Source: Arhodomonas aquaeolei DSM 8974
GTDB taxonomy: Bacteria > Pseudomonadota > Gammaproteobacteria > Nitrococcales > Nitrococcaceae
Length of the DNA: 64,000 nt
Direction of reading: 5' to 3'
NCBI RefSeq assembly: GCF_000374645.1
Contig: NZ_KB894800.1
Span: forward strand, 292,589 to 356,588
The notes under the pieces were generated by a model. It was given only the letters and a program-made list of their open reading frames with translations, did not search any database and was not told where the DNA came from. The position numbers and the translations under genes were made by a program. Below, in pieces: positions 9,991-18,517 of this stretch (the first letter of the stretch is position 1; each line of letters starts with the position of its first letter).

Positions 9991-10009
9991 TTTACTAGTA
10001 AATTACTAG
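9991..10009. promoter_or_regulatory. Palindromic operator in divergent promoter region
   Basis: TTTACTAGTAAA (9991-10002) is a perfect 12-bp palindrome. TTACTAG recurs at 10003-10009, 11 bp (about one helical turn) after the copy inside the palindrome. It sits in an AT-rich island (about 9950-10025) in otherwise ~70% GC DNA, between the divergent winged-helix regulator and the monooxygenase gene. Best read as the regulator's binding site overlapping promoter elements. Confidence 0.6.
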
Positions 10010-10068
10010 AAAAAAGCACGAAAACCTGCAGGCCCGTGAGGGAAGCACACCCGAGGAGGAGCACCACC

Positions 10069-11187
10069 ATGACCGTCAGGACCGCGCCCGTTTTCAACGA
10101 CAACCCCTTCAAGCTGGGGATCTTCTCACCCAACTGCTCCGGCGGCCTGGCCGTGACCAAGGTGCCGGAGCGCTGGAACAACTCCTGGGAGAATAACCTC
10201 AGGCTCGCGCAGATGGCCGACGAGGCGGGGCTGGAGTTCCTTCTGCCCATCGCCCGCTGGATCGGCTACGGCGGTGCCACCAACTTCCACGGTAGTGTCC
10301 TGGAGACCGTCACCTGGGCCGCGGGACTGCTGGCGCAGACGAAGAACATCAACGTCTTCTCCACGATCCACACCGCGTTCAATCACCCGGTGGTGGTCGC
10401 CAAGCAGCTCGCGACGATGGACAACATGAGCAACGGCCGCGCCGGGCTCAACGTGGTCTGCGGCTGGAACAAGCCGGAGTACGACGCCCTCGGCATGACC
10501 ATGCCGGACGACCACGAGACCCGTTACCGCTTCGGTCAGGAGTGGTTCGATATCGTCCGCAAGCTGTGGACCGAGACCGGACCGTTCGACTGGGATGGCG
10601 AGTTCTACCAGCTCAGGGACACCTACAGCCTGCCGCTGCCGAAAACCGACAAGGTGCCGATCTTCAACGCCGCCGGTTCCCAGCAGGGCCGCGACTTCGC
10701 CGTGCGCAACGCCGACTACCTGTTCACCCCGGCCATCGACCTGGACAGGTCCAGGGAAGAGATCGCAACGATCAAGGAGCAGGCCGCCGGCGTCGGGCGC
10801 AACGTGGGGCTGTTCACCCTCTCCTACGTCGTCTGCCGGCCGACCAGAAAGGAGGCCGAGGAGTACCACCACTACTACTCCCAGGAGAACGCGGACTGGG
10901 AGGCCGTGGACAACATCATCAACCTGATGTTCGCCCACGCCGAATCCTTCCCCAAAGAGGTCATCCGGCTGCTGCGCGACCGCATGGCCGGGGGCCACGG
11001 CGGCTACCCGCTGGTCGGCGACCCGGACACCGTCGCCGACGGGATCCAGCGCCTCTACGAGACCGGCTTCGCGGGCACCACCCTGGCGTTCGTGGACTAC
11101 GTCGAGGAGTTCCCCTACTTCCGCGACGAGGTCCTGCCCCGCCTGGAGGATCGCGGCCTGCGGCTGCCGGTGGCGGGCGCGGCATGA
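10069..11187 (+). CDS. RutA-like flavin-dependent monooxygenase (luciferase-like fold)
   Basis: 372-aa two-component flavin monooxygenase of the bacterial luciferase superfamily, closest in layout to RutA/SfnG-type enzymes that cleave amide, ester or C-S/C-halogen bonds with reduced FMN. Signatures are KLGIFSPNCSGG at the N-terminus, the family segment GRAGLNVVCGWNKPEYDALG (RutA has NLVTGWQKPEYEQMG), and NAAGSQQGRDFAV near the FMN phosphate site. ATG 10069 follows a strong GAGGAGGAG Shine-Dalgarno. Its stop overlaps the flavin reductase start (ATGA), so the two are translationally coupled. Uracil as substrate is doubtful because rutB, rutC, rutD and rutG are absent nearby. Confidence 0.85.
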   Translation: MTVRTAPVFNDNPFKLGIFSPNCSGGLAVTKVPERWNNSWENNLRLAQMADEAGLEFLLPIARWIGYGGATNFHGSVLETVTWAAGLLAQTKNINVFSTIHTAFNHPVVVAKQLATMDNMSNGRAGLNVVCGWNKPEYDALGMTMPDDHETRYRFGQEWFDIVRKLWTETGPFDWDGEFYQLRDTYSLPLPKTDKVPIFNAAGSQQGRDFAVRNADYLFTPAIDLDRSREEIATIKEQAAGVGRNVGLFTLSYVVCRPTRKEAEEYHHYYSQENADWEAVDNIINLMFAHAESFPKEVIRLLRDRMAGGHGGYPLVGDPDTVADGIQRLYETGFAGTTLAFVDYVEEFPYFRDEVLPRLEDRGLRLPVAGAA

Positions 11188-11762
11188 CCGGGATGCACGA
11201 CGCCCACACCGCCATGGCGGCGCTGTCGGCGGTGATCGCCGGCGAGACCTTCAGCCAGTTCGTCGACGGCGCCGAGTTCCGCAGCGGCATGCGCGGCATC
11301 GCGGCGCCCGTGGCGCTGGCGACGACCCGGGGGCCGGACGGCCCCGCAGGGCTGACGGTGTCCTCGTTCTGCTCGCTGAGCGTGGACCCGCCGCGGATAC
11401 TGGTCTGCATCAACCGCGACAGCAGCGCCTATCCCGTCATCGCCGGCCGCCGGGTACTCGCGCTCAATGTCCTCGCCGCACATCACGAGACGCTCGCCAT
11501 GCGCTTCGCCTCCGGCGACGCCTGCCGGGGAGAGGCGCGTTTCGCGGCGGGTCGCTGGGCGCCGCTGCGCACCGGCGCGCCGGTGCTCGAGGACGCCCTC
11601 GTCGGCTTCGACTGCCGGATCGTGCGTGTCCATGAGGAAGGCTCTCATGGCATTATCGTCGGCGACGTGGTCGCGACGACCGGCAGCGGCGCCACCTCGC
11701 CGCTGCTCTACCGCGACGGCCACTTCGTCACCAGCACGGCACCGGCGCGCCAGGGGCACTGA
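11184..11762 (+). CDS. Flavin reductase (RutF/HpaC-like)
   Basis: 192-aa FMN-binding split-barrel flavin reductase that would supply reduced FMN to the upstream monooxygenase using NAD(P)H. Signatures are PVALATTRGPDGPAGLTVSS and FCSLSVDPPRILVCINRDSSA, typical of the RutF/HpaC group. ATG 11184 overlaps the monooxygenase stop; a second ATG at 11193 is possible. The C-terminus includes GIIVGDVVATT and PLLYRDGHFV, the usual substrate-channel region. Confidence 0.88.
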   Translation: MTGMHDAHTAMAALSAVIAGETFSQFVDGAEFRSGMRGIAAPVALATTRGPDGPAGLTVSSFCSLSVDPPRILVCINRDSSAYPVIAGRRVLALNVLAAHHETLAMRFASGDACRGEARFAAGRWAPLRTGAPVLEDALVGFDCRIVRVHEEGSHGIIVGDVVATTGSGATSPLLYRDGHFVTSTAPARQGH

Positions 11763-11819
11763 CCGCTCCGCGCCCGCCGGCACGTCGACCACACCCACCC
11801 GAGAGGCGAGGAGAACGCC

Positions 11820-12446
11820 ATGCAGCGAGAGCATGCGGCGCCCGCACACGCGACGGCAACACCGGCGCTCAACGACGCGGCCCTGGACCGGATCTTCCGT
11901 GAGGCACGGACCTACAACGGCTGGCTCGACCGGCCGGTCACCGACGAACAGCTCCGCGAGATGCATGCCCTCGCCACCATGGGACCGACCAGCTTCAACG
12001 GCTGCCCCATGCGGGTCGTGTTCGTGCGCTCGCCGGAGGCCAAGGAACGGCTCGCACCGGCGCTGATGAAGAGCAACGTCGACAAGACCCTGTCCGCCCC
12101 GGTCACCGCCATCGTCGCCCACGACCTGCGCTTCTGGGAGTGGCTGCCCTGGCTGAACCCGCACAAGGACGTCAGCGGCCTGTTCCGCGACAGCCCGGCC
12201 TTCGCCGAGACCACGGCGTTCCGCAACGGCAGCCTCCAGGGGGCATACCTGATCATCGCCGCACGGGCCCTCGGGCTCGACTGTGGGCCGATGTCCGGCT
12301 TCGATCCGGCAATGGTGGACGAGGCCTTCTTCGCCGGCACAAGTATCCGCACCAACTTCCTGTGCAACATCGGCTACGGCGACCCGGACACGGTGTATTC
12401 ACGCAACCCGCGCCCGGCCTTCGACGAGGCCTGCCGCATCGAGTGA
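11820..12446 (+). CDS. RutE-like nitroreductase-family oxidoreductase
   Basis: 208-aa FMN oxidoreductase strongly resembling RutE (malonic semialdehyde reductase of the Rut pathway): DARTHNGW-like [71 protein letters not shown] and [11 protein letters not shown] 11820 has a GAGGAG Shine-Dalgarno, 57 bp after the reductase. In a complete rut pathway it reduces malonic semialdehyde to 3-hydroxypropionate. Here, without the hydrolases, it may act on another aldehyde, enone or peroxide intermediate made by the monooxygenase. Confidence 0.88.
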   Translation: MQREHAAPAHATATPALNDAALDRIFREARTYNGWLDRPVTDEQLREMHALATMGPTSFNGCPMRVVFVRSPEAKERLAPALMKSNVDKTLSAPVTAIVAHDLRFWEWLPWLNPHKDVSGLFRDSPAFAETTAFRNGSLQGAYLIIAARALGLDCGPMSGFDPAMVDEAFFAGTSIRTNFLCNIGYGDPDTVYSRNPRPAFDEACRIE

Positions 12447-12489
12447 GGCAGGCGTGCCGCACGCCGCCGTCGACGGTACAATGGCCGGC

Positions 12490-12981
12490 ATGAGCACGCC
12501 CCTGGTGACACTGATCGCGGCGATGACGCGTAACCGCGTGATCGGCGCGAATGGCTCGCTGCCCTGGCGGCTGCCCGCGGATATGCGCCATTTCGTGGCG
12601 TACACCCGGGGCAAACCGGTGGTCATGGGCCGGCGCAACTACGACGACATCGGCCGGCCACTGCCGAAGCGGCACAACATCGTGATGAGCCGCGACCCGT
12701 CCTTCGCGGCCCCGGGCTGTACGGTGGTCGATTCCGCCGAGTCCGCCCTGGCGGCGGCCGGCGACGTCCCCGAGGTCATGGTCATCGGCGGCGCCGAGAT
12801 CTACGCGCTGTTCCTGCCCCGCGCCCGGCGCATCGAGCTCACCGTGATCGACGCCGAGCTCGACGGGGACACCCGCTTCCCGGCGCTGGACGCCGGCTGG
12901 CGGGTCGTCGATGAGCAGCACCGGGGGGCCGACGCCGACAACCCGTGGCCGCTGACCTTTCAGCGCCTGGAACGGGATTGA
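12490..12981 (+). CDS. folA: Dihydrofolate reductase
   Basis: NADPH-dependent reduction of dihydrofolate to tetrahydrofolate, completing the thymidylate cycle with thyA. The 163-aa protein shows TLIAAMTRNRVIGANGSLPW, LPADMRHF (active-site acidic residue), KPVVMGRRNYDDIG and EVMVIGGAEIYALFLP. An in-frame ATG at 12481 would add three residues; 12490 matches the family start better. TACAAT at 12477-12482 could be a -10 element, but no good -35 accompanies it. thyA lies 8.5 kb upstream, separated by the signalling/oxygenase block. Confidence 0.95.
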   Translation: MSTPLVTLIAAMTRNRVIGANGSLPWRLPADMRHFVAYTRGKPVVMGRRNYDDIGRPLPKRHNIVMSRDPSFAAPGCTVVDSAESALAAAGDVPEVMVIGGAEIYALFLPRARRIELTVIDAELDGDTRFPALDAGWRVVDEQHRGADADNPWPLTFQRLERD

Positions 12982-13079
12982 TTGCAGTGCTCACGGTGCT
13001 TGCCTATGCTGGCGCGCGAACCGGTGCCACCCGGCGCCGTCCGGGACAGATCCAACCGAGACGTTTGAGGAACAGATCC

Positions 13080-14075
13080 ATGGTGCGCTCCCTTCTGCTG
13101 GCCGCCCTCGTCGTCACCGTCCTGATGGCCGGCGGCTGCGCGAACACGGAATCCACCCGCCAGAAGCACACCGAGCCGGGGGCGCTGCCCAGCGACTACG
13201 ATCCCCTGGACACGGAGGCGCACAAGTCCGACCTGGAGGACGGCGCCATTCCGTCCGTCGGCGAGCTGATCTTCGGCAAGGACGCGTCGTCCAGCGGCGC
13301 GGATACCCGCCGGCTGGAACAGGAGGTCGCCCGCCTGCGCGCCGACCTGCGCCAGGGCGGCGGCACGGCGGCACGGCGCGGCCAGGCCACTACCACCGAG
13401 GCGGGCCCCGGCGTGGCGCTGCTCTTCCCCAATGCCACGGACCTGGCGGCCACCCGCGCCTACACGGCGATGACCCGCGTTGCCGGCGAATACCCGCTGA
13501 CCGCGGTCAGCCAGCAGCGCCTGCAGCAGGCCCTCGACGGGGTCGAGTGCTCGCTGGACACCCTCGCCGAGTGCGGACCGGCGGTGGCCGCCGCTTCCGG
13601 CGCCCGCATGGTGGCCATTATCGACGGCACCGAGGCCCGCGGCGGCCAGCTCCCCCTGACCGTGAGCCTGGTGGACCTGGATCTCGGCATCCGCTACCCG
13701 GCCTACCGGATCACCCTGCCGGCCACGGATGACGGAGCCGCCGAGCAGAGCCTCGCCGCCCTCGCGGACAGCGTCTACCTCCACGCCATCGAGCGCTTCC
13801 GCCTCGCGCCCCGCATCTTCCACGTGCGCAGCACCGGTGACGGGCGCTGGGTGATGGACCCTGCCGGGGCCCAGTTCGCCATCGGCAGCCGGCTAACCGT
13901 CCACGAGAGCGGCCGCGTGCTGCGCCAGGGCGGCGACCCGGTCGCGTGGATCCCCGGCGAGACGGTGGGCACGCTCACGGTCGAGGGCCGCACGGCCAAC
14001 GGCCTGCTGCTGCTCGAGCGCGGCTCGGGCAGGGCCCCGCAGGCGGACGACTTCGTCCTTCCCCCCTCGGGCTGA
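13080..14075 (+). CDS. Uncharacterised lipoprotein with CsgG/FlgT-like features
   Basis: 331 aa. It starts with a lipoprotein signal ending in LMAGGC (C20 as lipidated residue), so it should be outer- or inner-membrane anchored in the periplasm. A low-complexity acidic stretch (about 30-75) and a short coiled coil (about 78-97) precede a domain (about 110-235) with GVALLFPNATDL, VSQQRLQQAL, GARMVAIIDG and VSLVDLDLGIRY. That layout recalls TolB-N/CsgG-type domains. The C-terminal 90 residues (AIGSRLTVHESG, GTLTVEGRTANG) look like a FlgT-C-type barrel. These fold guesses are inference. Shine-Dalgarno TGAGGAAC precedes ATG 13080, and a strong terminator follows. No functional assignment can be made. 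Confidence 0.75.
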   Translation: MVRSLLLAALVVTVLMAGGCANTESTRQKHTEPGALPSDYDPLDTEAHKSDLEDGAIPSVGELIFGKDASSSGADTRRLEQEVARLRADLRQGGGTAARRGQATTTEAGPGVALLFPNATDLAATRAYTAMTRVAGEYPLTAVSQQRLQQALDGVECSLDTLAECGPAVAAASGARMVAIIDGTEARGGQLPLTVSLVDLDLGIRYPAYRITLPATDDGAAEQSLAALADSVYLHAIERFRLAPRIFHVRSTGDGRWVMDPAGAQFAIGSRLTVHESGRVLRQGGDPVAWIPGETVGTLTVEGRTANGLLLLERGSGRAPQADDFVLPPSG

Positions 14076-14093
14076 AGCGGCCAACCCCCGCGG

Positions 14094-14126
14094 AACGCAC
14101 CGGGCCTCGGCCCGGTGCGTTGTTTT
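14094..14126 (+). terminator. Strong intrinsic terminator after the lipoprotein gene
   Basis: Perfect 13-bp stem (AACGCACCGGGCC with GGCCCGGTGCGTT), 2-nt apparent loop (realistically 4-6 nt), followed by GTTTT. It ends the folA/lipoprotein unit 18 bp after the stop codon. Confidence 0.85.
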
Positions 14127-14151
14127 ACGGTGCCGCCCATACGCAAGCGTA

Positions 14152-14180
14152 TTGACGCGGACGGACAGCCCGCCTATTTT
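14152..14180 (+). promoter_or_regulatory. Sigma-70 promoter of the FadL-type gene
   Basis: TTGACG (14152-14157), exact 17-bp spacer, TATTTT (14175-14180). It lies between the upstream terminator and the fadL-type start at 14270, predicting a leader of about 83 nt. Confidence 0.7.
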
Positions 14181-14269
14181 CCCTGCAAAAGGGGGCATGA
14201 TTGGCGTAACGGTCACGCGGCGTGCTCCCTGTGTCACGACAAGAAGTCCGCACACCAGGAGGAGAGCCC

Positions 14270-15694
14270 ATGTCCGCCCGTTATCGAGGCACCAGCCGTC
14301 TGATCATCGCCACCTCGGCGCTCACGCTCGCCGGCGCGACGGCGACCGCCCAGGCCACCGGTTTCCAGATCCGCGAGCAGAGCGCCAAGGCCCTCGCCAA
14401 CTCCCTGGCCAACGCCGCCGCCGGCGCGGAGGACGTCAGCTTCATGGCCTACAACCCGGCGGCACTAGGCAACATCGACGGCACCCAGGTCGCCGGCAGC
14501 CTGGCCTACATCGACGCCGAGTTCGACCTGGAGAACGGCCGGGCCTCGCCTTCCGCGGTCCAGCTCAACGGCCCCAGCGATGGACTTCCCTACGACGGCA
14601 GCAAGGGCAATAGCGGCGAGGCCGCCCTGGTCCCCGCCTTCGCCGTGAAGACCCAGCTCAACGACTCGCTGGACGCGGGCCTGGCCGTCTACTCGCCTTA
14701 CGGTCTGTCCACCGACTACGACCACGACTGGATCGGGCGCTATCACGCCCTGGAGACGGACCTGAAGGTGGTCGACATCCAGCCGACCCTGAACGTCCGC
14801 GTCACCGACCGGCTCTCGCTCGCCGGCGGCCTGCGGGTGCAATACGCCGATGCCACCCTCTCCAACGCGTTGGACTTGGGCGGCCTGTGGAACCCGCTCC
14901 TCGCGGGGCAGCATGACGGCATCGCCGAGGTCACCGGCGACGACTGGGGCGTGGGCTACACGGTCGGCGCGCTGTTCCAGGTCACCGACCGCACCCGCGT
15001 GGGCGTGAGCTACCGCTCCGAGGTGGAGCTCACCCTGACGGGGGATGCGGAGTTCGGCGCCACGGACACCACGTCACAAAACATACTCGACGCCGCCCAG
15101 CAGTCCGGCCAATTCACCGACACCTCCGGCAAGGCCGACCTCACCACGCCGGCGAGCCTGAACCTGGGGGTCTACCACCAGGCCACCGACCGCCTGGCGC
15201 TGATGTTCAACGCCGAGTGGACGGAGTGGAGCAGCTTCGAGGAGCTGGTGGTGAAGTTCGGCGACAACACCCCGAACAGCGTGACCGAGGAGAACTGGGA
15301 GAATACCTGGGCGCTGTCCACGGGCGCGAGCTACGCACTCACCGGCCGCTGGACGCTGCGCGGCGGCATCGGCATGGACGAATCCCCGGTGCCGAACGCG
15401 CAGCACCGCACGCCGCGCGTGCCGGACGTGGACCGCCGCTGGCTGTCCGCCGGCGCGACGTTCTCGCCCACCGACCGGCTGTCGATCACCGGTGCGTGGA
15501 TGCACATCTTCTTCGACGACGGCGACGTCGATCTGGAGAACGAGAGCCGCGGCAACCTGTCGGGCACCTACGAGGGCACGGCGAACCTCTTCAGGGCACG
15601 GCGAACCTCTTCGCCCTCTCCGCCGACTACCGCTTCTGATCCCCCGCCACGAAAAAAGGGCAGCCCCGCAGAAGCGGGGCGGCCCTTCTCATGA
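14270..15694 (+). CDS. FadL/OmpP1-family outer-membrane transporter, C-terminus frameshifted
   Basis: Outer-membrane beta-barrel for long-chain fatty acids or other hydrophobic compounds. ATG 14270 has an AGGAGGAG Shine-Dalgarno. The signal peptide ends near ATAQA, and the mature N-terminus TGFQIREQSAKALANS plus FMAYNPAALG are FadL hallmarks (hatch region). The barrel reads normally until about residue 440. A perfect 20-bp tandem duplication (15573-15612) then changes frame, so the expected ending GTANLFALSADYRF with stop at 15637-15639 is replaced by about 30 unrelated residues ending at 15694, inside the downstream hairpin. The terminal aromatic beta-signal recognised by BamA is lost, so folding should be impaired unless one repeat copy is lost. 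A sequencing or assembly error is an alternative. Confidence 0.85.
   Translation: MSARYRGTSRLIIATSALTLAGATATAQATGFQIREQSAKALANSLANAAAGAEDVSFMAYNPAALGNIDGTQVAGSLAYIDAEFDLENGRASPSAVQLNGPSDGLPYDGSKGNSGEAALVPAFAVKTQLNDSLDAGLAVYSPYGLSTDYDHDWIGRYHALETDLKVVDIQPTLNVRVTDRLSLAGGLRVQYADATLSNALDLGGLWNPLLAGQHDGIAEVTGDDWGVGYTVGALFQVTDRTRVGVSYRSEVELTLTGDAEFGATDTTSQNILDAAQQSGQFTDTSGKADLTTPASLNLGVYHQATDRLALMFNAEWTEWSSFEELVVKFGDNTPNSVTEENWENTWALSTGASYALTGRWTLRGGIGMDESPVPNAQHRTPRVPDVDRRWLSAGATFSPTDRLSITGAWMHIFFDDGDVDLENESRGNLSGTYEGTANLFRARRTSSPSPPTTASDPPPRKKGSPAEAGRPFS
15573..15612 (+). repeat. Perfect 20-bp tandem duplication in the FadL-type gene
   Basis: Copies AGGGCACGGCGAACCTCTTC at 15573-15592 and 15593-15612 are identical and abut. 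Twenty bp is not a multiple of three, so the second copy shifts the reading frame. Deleting either copy restores the canonical C-terminus. Confidence 0.95.
15652..15687 (-). terminator. Intrinsic terminator for rho (minus strand)
   Basis: Interrupted stem AAGGGC-A-GCCCCGC, loop AGAA, GCGGGGC-G-GCCCTT (one mismatch). On the minus strand it is followed by a run of T, making it the terminator of rho, whose stop is at 15713. On the plus strand there is no U-tract, so it would only weakly stop fadL transcription. Confidence 0.8.
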
Positions 15695-15712
15695 TGGCAT
15701 CCGGATGCCCGC

Positions 15713-16969
<1,257 letters not shown>

Positions 16970-17537
16970 CAGCTACTGCTTCATGGATTTGGCCCCGCGC
17001 ACGGCATCGGCCCGGTCACCATGACCGGCGCACGAATGGCACGGCTGTGAGGTTGTTGCGATCACGGGGCGAGGGGCGGAGCACCCTCGCCGCATCCACC
17101 AGTCGTCGTCGATGAAGGCAGAGGTCCGCGAATACCGACGCACGCGCTGCCTCCGCGGTTCCCGTTGTTCTGTAATCCTCATGCCGGGGGTGCCCTCCCG
17201 GGAGGCCGAACCGGTGGCTCCCCGAACGCACGAACGCCTGCCGCTGCTGGTGGCTGCCACCGACGCCGCCCCGCAGCGTGCGCTGCGCGCGATCACCGGG
17301 ACGCACTACCCGGCCCCATCGCACCGCGGCCATCGGGGATACCGCGGCGGGTGCGCTCACGCCCTGAATCCCTCGGGAGCACCTTACCGATTACACGAAA
17401 AACGCCACAGGAACATCCGTCGTCTCGGGATTGGGGCTATAAATAAATGGCAGTGCGGATATGACCAGCTTATGCTGAGCAGTGGGGGAGGCACACGGTG
17501 CCGATATCGGTCGTAACCTTAGCGTCCCCCAAAGCGG
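16970..17537. other. 568-bp non-coding rho leader / gspC upstream region
   Basis: No credible gene on either strand; the short open frames have arginine/serine-rich translations typical of GC-rich noise. A perfect 8-bp hairpin (GGCGAGGG with CCCTCGCC, 17068-17091) lies about 100 nt upstream of the rho start and would be in its leader RNA, where rho is known in other bacteria to be autoregulated. An AT-rich box (CTATAAATAAATGG, 17437-17450) may contain -10 elements in either direction, for rho or for gspC. No matching -35 is convincing. Confidence 0.45.
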
Positions 17538-18512
17538 GTGTCAACGCCACCGCCGACGGCTTCCGGCCTGCCTCCGGGAACCGCGGAAACAACCCTCCCC
17601 GAGCGTGGAGCCGCCGAGCGCGTGATATCACTGTCCAGCCTCCTCGCCGAGCCCGGCTCCCGGGCCGAGATCACCCTCGCCACCGCCGTCACGGGCGTGG
17701 CCGTGGTCCTGCTCGGCGTAGAGGCGGTACTGCTCGGCTGGCAGCTGTGGCCACGCGATAACACCGCCCCGCCCCCGGAGCCGGCGGCACGCTCGACGCC
17801 GGGCGACACCGCCGCGCGGTCCCGGGACACGGCGCCCGTTGTCGATGCCCACCTGTTCGGGCGCGCGCCGGAAGCGGATGCCCCGGCGCCCACCCGCGAG
17901 GCACCGCCGACGCAGCTCGACCTCACCCTCCACGGGGTGGTCGCCGGCCCCAGCGAGGACACGGGCCTGGCGATCATAGCCGCCGCCGGCGGTGACGAGC
18001 ACCTCTACCGGCCCGGGGACACCCTGCCCGGCGGCGCCCGCCTGGAGGGGATTCGCCGGGATCGCGTGATCCTCAGCCGCGACGGCCACCGCGAGACCCT
18101 CACCCTGCCCGAGAAGACCAGCCCGCCCCGGCAGCAGGAACGCACGGCAGCGCCCCGCACGTCGTCGCAACCGACCGGCACGCCGTCCGCGCCACAGACC
18201 CTGGCGGACTACCGTGATCAGCTCCTTTCCGACCCCGGCGCCGTGCAGCGCCTACTCCAACCCACGCCGGTGCGCGACAGTGCCGGGGCGCTCGTCGGCT
18301 TCCGCCTGCGCGGCGGCGGCGACGTCCTGTACTCGGCCACCGCGCTCGAACCGGGAGACGTCATCACGGCGGTAGGCGACGTACGGCTCGACAACGAGGG
18401 CTCAGCGGTACAGGCGCTACAGCGTCTCGGCAACGCCGGGCAGGTTACACTGACGGTACGCCGCAACGGCAGCGAGCGGCAGATCACTCTGAACTTCGGC
18501 AACGGGGGGTAG
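17538..18512 (+). CDS. gspC: Type II secretion protein C
   Basis: 324-aa inner-membrane clamp that links the T2SS inner-membrane platform to the secretin. A cytoplasmic N-terminus is followed by one membrane helix (about 45-68), a Pro-rich linker, a homology region (about 100-185: LDLTLHGVVAGPSEDTGLAII, YRPGDTLPGGARLEGI) that contacts GspD N0, and a C-terminal PDZ domain (about 235-320: LEPGDVITAVGDVRLDN). GTG 17538 is the best start, with a poor Shine-Dalgarno. First gene of a co-oriented gspCDEFGHIJKLMN set; gspD follows after 5 bp. Confidence 0.9.
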   Translation: MSTPPPTASGLPPGTAETTLPERGAAERVISLSSLLAEPGSRAEITLATAVTGVAVVLLGVEAVLLGWQLWPRDNTAPPPEPAARSTPGDTAARSRDTAPVVDAHLFGRAPEADAPAPTREAPPTQLDLTLHGVVAGPSEDTGLAIIAAAGGDEHLYRPGDTLPGGARLEGIRRDRVILSRDGHRETLTLPEKTSPPRQQERTAAPRTSSQPTGTPSAPQTLADYRDQLLSDPGAVQRLLQPTPVRDSAGALVGFRLRGGGDVLYSATALEPGDVITAVGDVRLDNEGSAVQALQRLGNAGQVTLTVRRNGSERQITLNFGNGG

Positions 18513-18517
18513 GCGCA

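Noticed and set aside
12477-12482. TACAAT as a folA promoter
   Set aside because: The hexamer is good, but the position 17 bp upstream (GTGCCG) is a poor -35 and the start would be almost leaderless. Left unannotated.
15217-15639. Separate gene in the second frame of the FadL locus
   Set aside because: Only its last residues (after the duplication) are meaningful; the rest is a shadow of the FadL frame. It marks the original stop, not a new gene.
17016-17516. Possible small genes in the rho-gspC gap
   Set aside because: Frames on both strands give Arg/Ser/Pro-rich noise, no convincing ribosome-binding site, no homology-like pattern.
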